From positions 3,961,312 through 4,025,311 of the forward strand of contig NC_079483.1 of assembly GCF_026230105.1 (NCBI RefSeq): DNA of 64,000 nt. The letters are read 5' to 3'. Of this stretch, positions 1 to 12,800 are shown piece by piece. A program made the translations under genes and the position numbers. The DNA is from Diorhabda sublineata. Taxonomy: Eukaryota > Arthropoda > Insecta > Coleoptera > Chrysomelidae. The notes under the pieces were generated by a model. The model did not search any database, was not told the DNA's origin, and saw nothing but the letters and a program-made list of their open reading frames with translations. Position 1 is the first letter of the stretch. The number at the start of each line of letters is the position of its first letter.

Positions 1-1308
1 ATTGTGATCAACTTATATTACTGTAGGGATTCAGCATCGATTAAGGATAAATATTTTGAGGTCACTAACAAACTCCGATACTATTTGTTTTGTCAATCTA
101 GTGAATCTTTTACCCATCTACTCTGCAAATTAACTTTATTAAAACTACCAAAAATCAGTTTTGCTTGTAAAAACTCCAACATATATTCTAAAATAGTTGA
201 AAATCTTGCTAATAAAAGTGTGTATCAATAACCAACGAAAGACTTCGTAGTTATTCTGACAGAGCCGAGGAAATAATTCAATCTTCGAATGTTGTCAACA
301 GCATTCAAAACATATAGCAGAAACTAATGCAATCCAGGAATCAGGTATATATTGAAAATGGTAAATAAGAGCTTGTGTTAATTGATAGTTAACCCTTCAA
401 CATCAGTCTCTTCTGGAATCACTACTCTGAGGCAAGAACATTTTATTATTGGATATATAATTTCACTCCAGCAAATTTGGCATACTCCCACTCACAAACA
501 TAATCATCAACTTACGTTTATATCACCTGAAAACCTACAGATTTCAACACAAAATAAATTTTTGTACCTGACTGTATATGTAGACTTCTGTTACATTAGT
601 TTGGTTCTTCTATTTTCGATCCACTACACTCCACTTGATTGTGTTAAACTAATAATAAACATAAAGAAAGTTTCGCTTCTATTTTTTTACACTAATGTCG
701 CACAAATAATTGTAACATTATCATAAAAATAAGGACTGAACATTAATTATCTAAGTAAACAATCATATCATATCTAAGTACTAGAATTAGTTGTTATCTA
801 TGCTAAAATATATTATTATTATGACAAATAATGAGAGAATTTTTGTAATAATATTCAAATCTCATTTTATGTAACAGCTGAAGATAAGTATTATAATATT
901 TTATTGTATAAGAATTGCAATAAAAAAATAACAATTTGCTAAAATTATACATTCCGGGATTGTTGTGGGGTGCGAGGAGCGCACGTGCATCGAGCGCAAA
1001 GGCATATTTAGAAAACATTTCGTACATCTAGCGCACACTACCTGCGTCGAATCCGAGGAATCCTTCGACAAGCGCACAAGAAAATTTATCTGTCGAAGTA
1101 AGTCCTAGAGATGGGCAAATATACGAACTTTCCAATAATAGCAGCATCTAAGATTTTCTAAAATGAGCAAATGTTATAAAATATTCATCAAATTTGCTAG
1201 AAAAACTTATTTTTTCTAAGAATGAGTTAATTTTTGCTATTAGGTACAAATTAACTAAATAAATGCGTATATTGAAATTTCCAAAGAAAAGCTTTTTAAT
1301 GTAATAAT
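1..1308. other. AT-rich stretch, nothing recognised
   Basis: No gene or known element recognised. Positions about 955-1110 are less AT-rich than the flanks (for example gtgcgaggagcgcacgtgc) and look like part of an unidentified repeat. Confidence 0.4.
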
Positions 1309-1332
1309 GGTTAGGTTAGGTTAGGTTAGGTT
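1309..1332 (+). repeat. TTAGG telomere-type repeat, left of an R1-clade LINE
   Basis: Four exact TTAGG units at 1311-1330 with GG before and TTT after. TTAGG is the usual insect telomere unit. The repeat directly abuts the LINE fragment that follows. Confidence 0.9.
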
Positions 1333-2212
1333 TATATTTATAGCACCTAGAGACAGAGTACACATCAAGTTCACCTTAAACGGAGTGGAAGTGACGTCAT
1401 CTAGGAACATATAATACCTCGTGATACAGATTGATGACCATTTCAGATTGACGGCTCACGTAAGACAGGTATGTGAGGAGGCAGAATAAAAGTCAGCCCT
1501 AGTCAAGATCTTGCTGAAGGTAGGAGGATCCAGCACCCTAAAACGTAGAGTGCTACTAGGAGTTGTAAACTCGACACTGTTATACGGTGCACCAGTTTGG
1601 CAAGGGGCGCCAAGATACGCCAGAGATAGAATGCGGCTCGAAAAAACGCGGAGAAAAATGTTGCTATGAATAGCGTGCACATATAAAACAGTATCTACTT
1701 CGGCACTACAGGTTGACTGTGGGGAAGTCCAAATAGTTCTCCTAGTATAGGAAAGAAGACACAGAAAAGACACAAGTCAACGGAACCCGAAAATAGGAAA
1801 GAAGAGGAACGAGAAGTGAGTTGGCAGTAAGACTGGAGCAATGGGAAACAAGGCCAATGGACAAGGAAACTTATTCCTGACATAACAACATGGGTAAGAT
1901 GCCACAAATTACCACCTTACTAAGTTCCTCACAGGACACGGGTCATTCAAATATTACACCAACAAGATAGGCAAAGAACGCGATAACAAATGTCTCTACT
2001 GCGAAGCAATAGACGATACGGAACATACTACCTTCAATTGCTACAGATTCGAGACCGAAGTGACTCAAACTAAGAACTCACTTAAGTCCAGATAACTTCC
2101 TACAAGAAATAGTCAAGACGCCTGAACGCCATCAAACATAGTAGCAAAGCAACCTGGTCCGTTCCAGGAGCGGCACGCGAGAAGAGGTGGAGTGTTTAGT
2201 GGGTAGTACCAT
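1333..2212 (+). mobile_element. R1-clade non-LTR retrotransposon fragment (SART/TRAS-like?)
   Basis: Reading across several frameshifts gives an RT thumb region (DDHFRLTAHVRQVCEEAE, KILLKVGGSSTLKRRVLLGV, NSTLLYGAPVWQGA) and then a C-terminal zinc knuckle, CLYCEAIDDTEHTTFNC, preceded by LTGHGSFKYYTNKIG. This order and the CCHC motif are typical of the R1 clade. The 5' part is missing, as in a 5'-truncated insertion. The fragment starts and ends at TTAGG repeats, which recalls the telomere-targeted SART/TRAS families, though the family is not proven. There are many stops, so it is dead. Confidence 0.75.
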
Positions 2213-2234
2213 AAGGTTAGGTTAAGTTAGGTTG
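2213..2234 (+). repeat. TTAGG-type repeat, right of the R1-clade LINE
   Basis: Units TTAGG, TTAAG, TTAGG (one variant) follow the LINE 3' end directly, with no poly(A) between. Confidence 0.85.
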
Positions 2235-3228
2235 CTGCCCAAACATTAACTTGAAATTCCTAGAAAGAATACTTTTTAAAAAAATGGATTGAGAACTGTT
2301 TAACGAAAATGTTACGCTAACTGTTGAGTCTTGATCAGTAAAATATTTTATCAACTATTTGACCTCATTGAATCCAGCACCACACATTTAGAGACTAACG
2401 ACTCTGATGTTAGACTTCCTGGATCCAACGGGGATTAGTTGCAGATCAGTAGTGCATATTATGACCATAACTATTAAACGTAGCCAATTTCTAATATAAT
2501 AATATCAAATTCACATACAAACCTAGTTATTATTTAGATTAGAAGTTCCCAAATTTTTGCCATATTTTTAAAACTCGTCAAACGATATAAAAATCAGCTC
2601 TTACGAAGAAAATATACATAGACCTCAAGTCTACGTGTGCCCTTGAAGGTTCAACTAAACCACTTTCGGAATCACTGATTTAGTAAGAATGTAGTGAAGA
2701 AAAATCAATTCCACTCAATAGCATAACAAAATTTCAGTTGATAATTTGGTGTTTTATCAAAATTGGACATAGAACGGCGGGATAGTAAATTAGCCATCAG
2801 AAAAATTCTCGCCTTTTACACATTTCTTAAGAAATCTCGGGACTTAAAGAAGATATTGACATGCGGTTCTCGCTGTTTTGCACAAAGTTTATATAATTTA
2901 TATTGCTGGACAAAAACATTTTCAAACAACATCAAAGACACAAACATCGGCTAAGCAGAATCGCACTGACAAGCATTTTTTCATAACAAGATTCCCTCTC
3001 TCCCCTACTTCCCATTTCAAGAGACCGTTTGAAATGGAAAATGTGCACAATTTGTTGAAAATTGTATATTTCCAATTAGGTATGCACTCTAGTAGTGGAA
3101 ATAATTTTCTCGTGTTTTTCGAGGCCACTTTTGTTATATCTTTGTTTTCCCTTGAAACTGTAATATAAACCGTTCCTAAGATATGTTCGACGGCTATTCT
3201 TAATTGCTCATCTGGTACAATGCATTTT
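2235..3228. other. Intergenic, nothing recognised
   Basis: Non-coding DNA downstream of the ABCC 3' end. Short open frames here have no recognisable domain. Confidence 0.4.
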
Positions 3229-3234
3229 TTTATT
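3229..3234 (-). terminator. Possible polyadenylation signal of the ABCC gene
   Basis: AATAAA on the minus strand about 170 nt past the TGA. In an AT-rich region this hexamer is common by chance, so the call is weak. Confidence 0.3.
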
Positions 3235-3404
3235 TAAATTTCAAGACTGCAAAAATTCATAGCTTAAACTGTAGCATTCACTCTAAAGTATTATGCTTAC
3301 AGAATTAAAAAGATTACGAACTTTAGGAAATCAACACTTGGAAAAAAGTACGAATTTCTTGAAAAAATATATTTATATAATTTTCCTAATCACAAAATTA
3401 TTGT

Positions 3405-3872
3405 TCATATACTCAATTCTTTATCATTTTTATTTTGTTCTGCGATGGCTATTAAACTTTTGGCCGTAGCTTTACCAGTTTTCATGACAAGGGAGTGGAA
3501 CACCCCGAATTTATTAAGTAACAACGTGTATGGATGATCAAATTCTACACAACTTCCAGCATCCATAACTAAAACTCTATCTGAGTCCATTATGGTATGT
3601 AATCTATGAGCAATTGTTAATACTGTACAATCCGCGAATTTGTTTCTGATTGTCTTTTGGATTAAACCGTCTGTATGTGGATCTACGTTCGCTGTAGCTT
3701 CATCCAGTACTAAAATTTTATTATTTCTAATTATAGCTCTTGCTAAACATAGCAATTGTCTTTGACCAACACTGAAATTCGAACCTCCCTCGGCCATTTT
3801 GCTGTCCAAACCACAAGGTAATTCCTCGACGGCATGTTTTAGTTCCACCTCTTCTAGGGCATTCCAAAGGAT
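3405..3872 (-). CDS. ABCC exon j: second half of NBD2 and stop
   Basis: Terminal exon. It begins ILWNALEEVELKHAVEELP, then holds signature GSNFSVGQRQLLCLARAII, Walker B ILVLDEATANVD with the catalytic Glu present, and the switch His in IAHRL. It ends KELSI with a TGA at 3407-3405. The acceptor is ttttttag. There is no C-terminal PDZ-like motif of the kind seen in vertebrate MRP4. Confidence 0.96.
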   Translation of the reverse strand: MLWNALEEVELKHAVEELPCGLDSKMAEGGSNFSVGQRQLLCLARAIIRNNKILVLDEATANVDPHTDGLIQKTIRNKFADCTVLTIAHRLHTIMDSDRVLVMDAGSCVEFDHPYTLLLNKFGVFHSLVMKTGKATAKSLIAIAEQNKNDKELSI

Positions 3873-6800
3873 CTAAAAAAAATCAACAGTTTTAAAAGAT
3901 TAACTCAAGTAAGATGATATATTTTTATATTTAATTTAGAATTAGTCATCTAGGCAAAACACTTCGAAATTATCCTAAAATTACCGACTTTAAAATGAAG
4001 ATGTCTGCACTTATCAGTATGAATTAGTATCCGTTTAAAGATTCTAACTGAAATTTGAGCCATTTTGAACGCTTATTTCTGTTTGTCAATTGTATTAGTG
4101 AGTGGCTAGGAAGATTTTGTTTAAATGTGAAGAATAGAGTATCCGACAATCATTACCTCTTTCACTGCTACTGAAGTCTCCAAAGTTTTGTGTACTTAGG
4201 GCTAACGACGCTTTTCGTTTATTTGATATTGCCACCAAATGATATATTGAATATTATTCGTATTATTTTGTATCACATCTTAAACATTCTGTTCTTTGAC
4301 CGAGCCAAAGAAAGAACTGGAGCAGGTTGTAGATTATTCAATGCAAGTAAAAGGAAATACCAAAATATAAATAAACAGAAATATATAGAAATGTAGCCAT
4401 ACCCATATTGACATACAAATCAGAGAAATTGACACTCAAACAGAAACAAAAAAGTAAATATCAAGATACAGAAATAAGATTTTTAAGAAAAATAGAGAAT
4501 AAATCAAAACATGTCAAAACAAAGAATAAAATTATAAAATTTGAACATAAAATCAATTCAAATGAAAATCGAAAAAGGGCAAGTAAGATCGTTTGTCCAT
4601 ATTATAAGAACGATCATGGAAAATATATGGAATAATAATGGAAAAATAGAAGATAAAGAATGAGCTGGACAGAAGAAATTAAGATAGCAGAGGAAAATCG
4701 AGGAATAAGATAGCAGGAAATAAAACAAGACAAACAGAATAGGTAAAAATGGAAACTGCCGTAGAAAAAGAAGCCTACTTATAACTCAAATCTAGCATGC
4801 ATTACACCTGGGAAGGTAAAGAAACTTCAGGATTAAATAAGTAAATTCTGCTTATTGGTTGAATATATAGATACATAATGGAAATATGTCGAAGAATAAG
4901 TATGTGAGGTCCATTGTATTAGAAAATACACAATCTATACATCATATGTTTCAAGTTTGGAAACACAAAGTTGTTTAGTATTTGTAAACGTGCAAATGAA
5001 TGGTCATCGTTATGTGATACAATTCATTTATTTGGAAAGCCTTGGCCCAACCAATATGAAAGCTGAGCTAGATTCTACTCTGGATGAAACTGCTCCTTCC
5101 TTAGCAACAGTAAAATATTGGGTAGCAAAGTTTAAACCAGGCTGTACGACCTGCGAAGACCAACATCGCAGTGGTCGACCTAATGAGGTGACGACTCCAG
5201 ATATGTTGAGAAAAATCCACAAAGCGGTATTGGATGATCGTCGACTGAAACTGCGCGTGCTAGCAGACATAATAGGCATTTCAGAAATGCATATTAACTG
5301 AAAATTTAGACATGAAGAAGCTGTGCACAAGATGGGTGCCGAGTTTGCTCACAATGAAACTAAAACAGCGTCGTGAAGATGATTCCGTCTAGTATTTGAC
5401 AATCTTCCACAGAAATAAAGCCGAATTTTGGCACCGTTTATAACCATGGATGAAATGTGGGTTCATCACTTCACACCCGAAACAAAAGACGAATTAAAAC
5501 AATGGACTGAAAAGGGAGGACCGAATTAAAAGAAGGCAAAGACTGTTACATCTGCAAGCAAGTTCATGGCGTCAGTTTTTATGATGCGTGTGAAATAATG
5601 TTCATTGGCTATCTTGAAAAAGGAAAAACTATCAACGGTGAGTATTATGCGAACTTTTTGCAGCGTTGGAGTAAATAAATAAAGCAAATACGGCCGCATT
5701 TGAAAGAGAAGAAAGTGTTGTTTATCAAGACAATGCACCATGCACCAGCTCACACATTCGATATTGCAATGGCCAAAATTAATGAATTGAAGTTTGAATT
5801 GCTACCCTATTCGCCAGATTTAATCCGCTCGGATTATTTTCTGGCCCCAAACTGGAAAAAATGGTTTGGTGGTCAAACAATAAAAGATGGTTACGATGAA
5901 AAATAAATATTTTTTTTCCAAAATTTTTGTGTCTTCTTTGTTGGCCAGATACTTCTGGGACCATCCTCGTATATTTCCAAAAATTATTAGTTGAATTAAA
6001 TTTTATGGAGCATTTGAATTGTCTCTCTGCGAACATACAGATTTAAGTTAATGGAATTGTTAAATCTTTAGAATTTGTTCAAGAGATTTGATATACTGCG
6101 ATTGTTCTTTGGAATACAAGTGAAGTATAATTAAGATATTCTCGGTGATTTATTTTTTTTTGTGTGACAACGGTTTCAACAATCCATGATTCTAGCACGG
6201 AAGTCGCTAAAATCAATGGAAATTCGACAAAGACGACGAATAGTAACGATAGATTCTTTGGAGGCATAGCACACCTAATTTGTGTCACCACCCGCCGTAA
6301 CTGCGTTAAACATTAGAAAAAACTATTTTTCCAGCTCCAAAAATATTAGAATAATGCATATCACTTGCGAAATATTCAGTGAACAATCTGAACCAAATAA
6401 AAATATAATAAGAAATATAATGATGAAACTTACATCGTCGTTATATTCATCAAAAGGATCTAGATTTTTTCTTAAAGTTCCTGAAAACAACACAGGCTCT
6501 TGTGGAATAATGGAAATCTTCGATCTCAATTCCTTCAAAGCTATAGTTTTGCTATCAATTCCGTCGATTTCTATTTTCCCATCGATTTCAGCTAAACGAA
6601 ACAACGCTTGTATTAAAGACGTTTTTCCCGCCCCAGTTCTTCCAACTATACCAATCTTCTCTTTTGGATTTATAACGAAATTGAGATTTTTTAATACAAA
6701 CGGATCTTGTGGACCGTATCTCAATGACGTGTTCACAAATTCTATTTTTCCTTTCCCTGGCCAAGATTTCGCCGGAATATTATTTGGATAGTCTTGCTCC

Positions 6801-9800
6801 TGTTTCAAATCTGCATATTCTTGTACTCGTTCAACAGATGTCATTTGATTTTCAAATTCACTCCATTGACGCATACCCCATTGGAACATACCCGTTAAAG
6901 CCATAGCTTGGGTAAGTGCTAAACCCATATTGCCTCCAAATTGTTCTATAAAATAATTACAAATAACTCAAAGAACTTCACACATTTCAATATTCATTTT
7001 AACCCTCATTTTAAAAATAGTTTTTGTTGAAAAATTTATTGATAGTAATCCATAGTATGTGTGTTCTATTTACTCAATATTCTAAAACATGCATGCAATA
7101 CAAAGTTTAAAAAGACTTATTCAAGATAAAAAATCGGGACCTGCAAATAGACATTGGTAGTTAACCATAAAATTTGTCATGAATCACTAACAACGGCTCT
7201 GAAGATAAGTGAACATCGAAGCAAACCAGCTTCTACGCAACACCAACCTAGAGTTAAGATTGAAGCCTTTTGAGTTGATTAATCAAGTTCTGGTATTTTA
7301 AAAAATTCTTATTTACAATGACAAGAAAGGATTTATCGGTTCAACTTCTTTGTTAATTTCTACAGACGAATTCACAGTGTACGAGGATATATTGACAAAT
7401 CCTCAGGCTACTATAGAATCAAACAAAATTTCAATGTCAAAATATTTTATTACTCAACATATTCTCCTCTTAATTGGATATATTTATTACAGGGAACCTG
7501 CAACGTCTCTAGACCTTTAAAAAAAATGTTGCTTCTTTCTCTGCAAACCAGACTTCCACAGCTTTTATTACCTCCTCGTTGGAAGAAAATTTACGACCTT
7601 TTAAACTTTTTTTCAATTGAGGAAAGAGATGATACTCATACGGAGCCAAATCTGGTGATTAAGGGGGGTGTTCTAGTAATTCAAACCCTAAATCACGAAT
7701 TTTTTGCATGGCAACATGAGACTTGTCTGCAGGGGCGTTGTCCTGCAAAAACAAAACACCTTTGGATATCTTTCCGCGTCTTTTCATTTTAATTTTTTTC
7801 CGTAGAGTAATTATAGAGTAATTTCGAATAGTAATTTCCAATTATTTTTCCACCCTTAGTCAAAAAATCAATCATGATTACTCTATGACAATCCCAAAAA
7901 ACTGAAGCAAGAACTTTTCCAGCAGATTTTTGGTCACGAAACTTCTTAGGTCTTGGAAAACCAGAATGTCGCCATTCCATCGATTGTTGCTTTGTTTCTT
8001 AATCGTAGTCTCATCCATAGTGGCAATTCGGTTTAAGAAGTTTACATCGTTTTCAAATCGAGCACAGATCGAACGCGATGCTTCTACCCTTGCACGCTTT
8101 TCGTCAACATTCAAACATTTGGGGATCAATTTTGCAGCAATTTTTCTTATGTCCAAATTGATGTGAACTATATGATGAACGCATTCGTATGATATATTCA
8201 GTGCTTCATATATCCGTTTTAGTCAAATTCGACGGTCTGATAAAATTTTCGCATACGAAGGACATTGATCACCAAGGGTATTACGCGTATCTTCGTAAAT
8301 CTGCTTACCTATTAACCCTTTTAAATTCAGGTACTTGATGATGGCTCGATACTCCAATTTATCGATTTTCACAATTTCGTTGAATATCATTTTTCTTTTA
8401 ATTTATCGCGTAACTCTATTTTACATTTTGGACGTCAAACTTTACACTGACACTCCTAATAAGTTATTGTTCGTTGATATGACAACGCAATATTTTGTTT
8501 ATGCATGGAACTGGTCTAGGCTAACTAGATATCAATACATCCTCGTACGAAAAGATAATACTTTCTTTTCCCTTTCGAATTTGATTTTTTCTCCAAATTA
8601 TAAAGGGTTATGAGGAACTTTACATAATTTTACCATATGTAGAGTCCCGTAGAGAGGGTTTGATGTGGTTACTGAAAAGGGTCACTTACTCTTCTTTAAT
8701 TTGTGAAATTGGCCATATCTTTTAATTGGCTCATTTGATTTTTCAAATTTTTTCTTCTTTGACCAGCTTTGGAAAAATCAATTTAGAGATTCGTATTGAA
8801 TATTGCACCCTGCATAATATTTATTTAAATGCAATAAATACTTTCCAAACTACATAAATAACCAATACAAACAAGCGATAAAGTTGTTACGTGTTTAATT
8901 AATTATTTTTTAGTGAACGATCTTATCAAACATATCACATAATAAGGTATTGATTTGTTGCCACAAAAATTATTTAGTTGTCTCACAGTAAAAAGTAATG
9001 AAAATACATCTCTTGGTTGTCATGGGTCAATTGCTGAGAAAATCGAAATTTTTTATCATGTCATTAGAAGTTATTAACTCAGATTACTAGTCGTGCAATT
9101 CGAGATTAGCGTAGATTAACTATTTCTTTTGTTAAAGCCGTTTTTAAAAGCTTCAAACTTATAAGAGTAATGTAGATACTTCTTCTGGGGCAATTGAAGT
9201 ACAACTATTTGCCCATTCCTACAATAATTGATATTAAAGGAAAAGTATTTTTAGTTGTAGAATAGTTTTTTGGAATAAATAATAAGGATATCGCAAATGT
9301 GATTCTATTCGTTGTGAAAAGTTCTGTCGGAATCTGCAATCTTTCGATTAATAACTCTAATAAACAAAATACTAAAAACTTAAGGTGTGCGTCTATTTGA
9401 GAGCCTGAGACCTGTCCAGTGTTACTCTGAGAGAAGATTATCTAGATTGTCTCGCGAGTATCTCGAGAGTAACTTGCATGTATGTTTTATGAGAGTTCTC
9501 TCAGAACTGTGTCCACTATGCATTTGCAAACAGACTTAGAAAACGTGAAATGTTGTCTAAAAGAAGACTTGCAGCTGCACTAGGGGTTAATATTATTTTA
9601 AAAAGGAAAATGGAAGTGGATAGATCGCTGGCCAATTTTATGTACGGGATCTATTCTATTAGAGAACTCGAAATTGAAGATTCTTCAACAATTTAGGAGT
9701 TTTTGTCGACTTACAAGCTGATGGTAATGTATAAATGTGTATTTTTATAAATAGTGATACTTATGTACAGGGTCCTTCACGACGAGCTGAATCGATATGT

Positions 9801-12800
9801 ATATGTGAAAGTACTGCGACTAGTATTCTAAAAATTTGCTTGCATGGGTTTTCCGAAATGCTTGTTTCAACTAAAATAATTTCAGTTTTCTGAAACTTCC
9901 GGTTATACCGGAAATAAACCCGAACTTCGTTATTTTAAGAGAAATGCTATGGTTTTCATTAAATTTTTGGAATCTAAGTAAAATTTCAATATAACTTCAT
10001 GAAAGACATCGTATGCCTAAAGTCCATCATTTTTCACACTTCACATTTTCGAAATTTTTGGACACATGCAGCCCTCTACTAAAAAAATTATATTTCTAAA
10101 TTTAAGTTAGGTCTAATATTTTTGTGATTTGGAGAAATAACACTTACAGCTTTCAAAATCTGTGAAAACCTTGACAAAAATTTATACAGGGTTTTCAGAA
10201 AATAGTGCCGAATTTCGCTATCTAAAAACTTCGAAAACTTGACTTTTTCAAATCGCAACCCCATCTTTCGCTTCGCCATTGGATTCTACGTTATAAATTG
10301 AGTGAATTTTGTTGGTAAATTCATATATCTCAAATCAACGGTTTTTGTAGAAACTTGAAAAAACTGAAATCTCCATGGTTTTTAATTTAATTTCGAACAT
10401 TTACTTTAGTTTAATTTTTAGTTCTGTTCTTCTCCTCTTAGTGTAGTGTTTTTAAATATTTTTTAATTGACAAAAGTATTTTATCAAGTTTCTACTAAAG
10501 TAAATGTTTGAAATGAAATTAAAAACCATGGAGATTTCAGTTTTTTGAAGTTTCTACTAAAACCGTTAATTCCACATATATAAATTTACCAACGAATGGT
10601 GAAGAGAAAAATGGGGTTGTGATTTGAAAAAATTAAGTTTTGCGCAGTTTTTAGATAGCGGCATTCGGCACCATTTTTTGAACACTCTATATAAATTTTT
10701 GTCAAGGTTTCAACAGGTTTTGAAAGCTGAAGTGCCAAAAATATTAGACCTGACTCACTTAAACTCGGAAATATAATTTTTTTAGTGGAGGGCTGCATGT
10801 GTCCAATGTGAAAATGTGAAATAATTAAAAAATGGTGAACTTATGGCATACACTGCCTCATATGAAGCTGTATTTAAATTTTGCGAAGATTTCAAAAATT
10901 TTATAGAAACTATAGCATTCCATTTAAAATAACGAAGTTTGGGTCCTCTTGCGGTATAACCGGAAGTTTCAGAAAACTGAAATTATTTTAGCTGAAACGA
11001 GCAATTTGGAAAACCCATGCAAGGAAAATTTCAGAACACTAGTCGCATTACTTTCCCATATGCATATCGATTCAGCTCGTCGTGAAGAACCTTGCTGAGA
11101 AGAAGAGAAGATTGGTTTAAATGAATTAAATGGACTCTCTACTATTGTAAATTCTATATAAACTTTTGATTATATAAATTTCAACATTCGTCATTGTTAT
11201 CAAATGATATTTGGGAAAAACAATGAATTTAAATCATTTCTTTTTCGTATCTTCTCCAATTTCACACATAAAACTAACTTGCCTGATTTCGTTAATTATG
11301 TATTTCTTTTCCCGAGCATCCCTATTTTTCGCATAATTCTTTGAGGATTTGATTTTTTTTATTAGGGTCGTGGTATTTACTCAGCTTCGTATTCCACAAC
11401 ATATCATTAATTTCATATTGTTTAATGAGCTCTTTTGTTTCTTCCGAAAACCAGTTTTTATTTGATGACATTTTGTTAAAAACTCTCAAAAAATCACTTT
11501 CACAAATATAACGTAGTTCGAATCAAAGAACATACCATAAGAAGAAGAAATGCAAACTTAATTGTTATTCAGTGGAAAAGATATGGCAGATTTTCGACAC
11601 CAGTACCCTCAATGGTAGGTGGCAGAACTAATCCATTTTCGCGGTTCATTTAAATTTACAACAAAGAATATCTACTGTATTCTATGGTATTCATATCCAT
11701 CCAGTTTCAATTTGGCAGTTTCCTAAATTCACGATAAAAAAACATTTTAGAACTGGGAAACGTTTCTTTACGAAATAATATTTACATACATTTTAAACTA
11801 AACCAAGGAAAATTAGTATATGATTACATTATTATTTTTAAATTGGAAACTGTTAAGACCACAGATTTTTCTAACAAACAAAGTGAAAAGTGTGATATGT
11901 GAATAAATACTAAACAGAGATAAAACAGTAATTCAGTTGAACAGAATGCACATCATTATAATAATATACTACTGCCGTTTGGATTTAACAAAAAAAATAT
12001 TGCTGTGAATTCAAGTGAGTCAACGAACATAAAAGTATGTTAAAAAATATAAATGAAAAAGGTACGTTGAAAGGTTTAAATTAATCTGTCCACCAAGTTA
12101 AGTCAAAAATGAACAATATTGATACCAGCCCTTATTGAGTTGCATCTGAGATATGCCCTTCCCTTCTGGAGTACGTGTTGTGCGACTCAATTTGAGCGAA
12201 TCCTCAAACTACAAAAGAGAGCTGTTATATATTTACTCAGACGTAACAGCAGGGCTCACTACAGGAACTTCTTTGAAAAATTGAATATTCTGACTCTTCC
12301 ATCATCATTCATCTTTGAATCCGTTTGCCTAATTCGTAAGCGCGGTTCTCCAATAAAGATCGTTGCACGGCTATCCATTTAGGAACGTGGAGCACGACCT
12401 TTACCTACCCACTCCACGTTCAGAATTAGTTAAGGGCTCAATATTTTACAATGCAAAAAAATGCACAATCACTTGCCAATTGAAATCAAATCGATGTCAT
12501 CTTTTCTCGCATTTCTCAATAATTTGCGGGCAATTTTATTGGAAAGGGACTATATTGAACTTCTATTTAATTTGTTTTATTCTCATTCAGTTATTTTTAT
12601 GTTTTTTTTCAGTTTCTACAAGCTTTTGTATACAAATTGTAACAATTTTTTGACAATAAAGCATTTCTCTCTGTCTCTATTTTTCAAAAAAATATTGTAA
12701 ACTAACAACTTTTTTCCAATCTTCGTTGGCACAAATAATGGGAGGAAAATTATGAATAACTGGCCAATAAATATCAAACTTCGTTGAACTTTTGATATAC

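Noticed and set aside
4408..4635. Lys-rich 75-codon open frame
   Set aside because: Composition follows from an A-rich intron stretch, with no domain.
6282..6791. 169-codon plus-strand open frame
   Set aside because: It is the antisense of ABCC exon i, which has Walker A and Q-loop motifs on the minus strand.
10088..10798. Two minus-strand open frames with similar peptides
   Set aside because: They lie in the two arms of the foldback palindrome and only reflect its inverted repeat.
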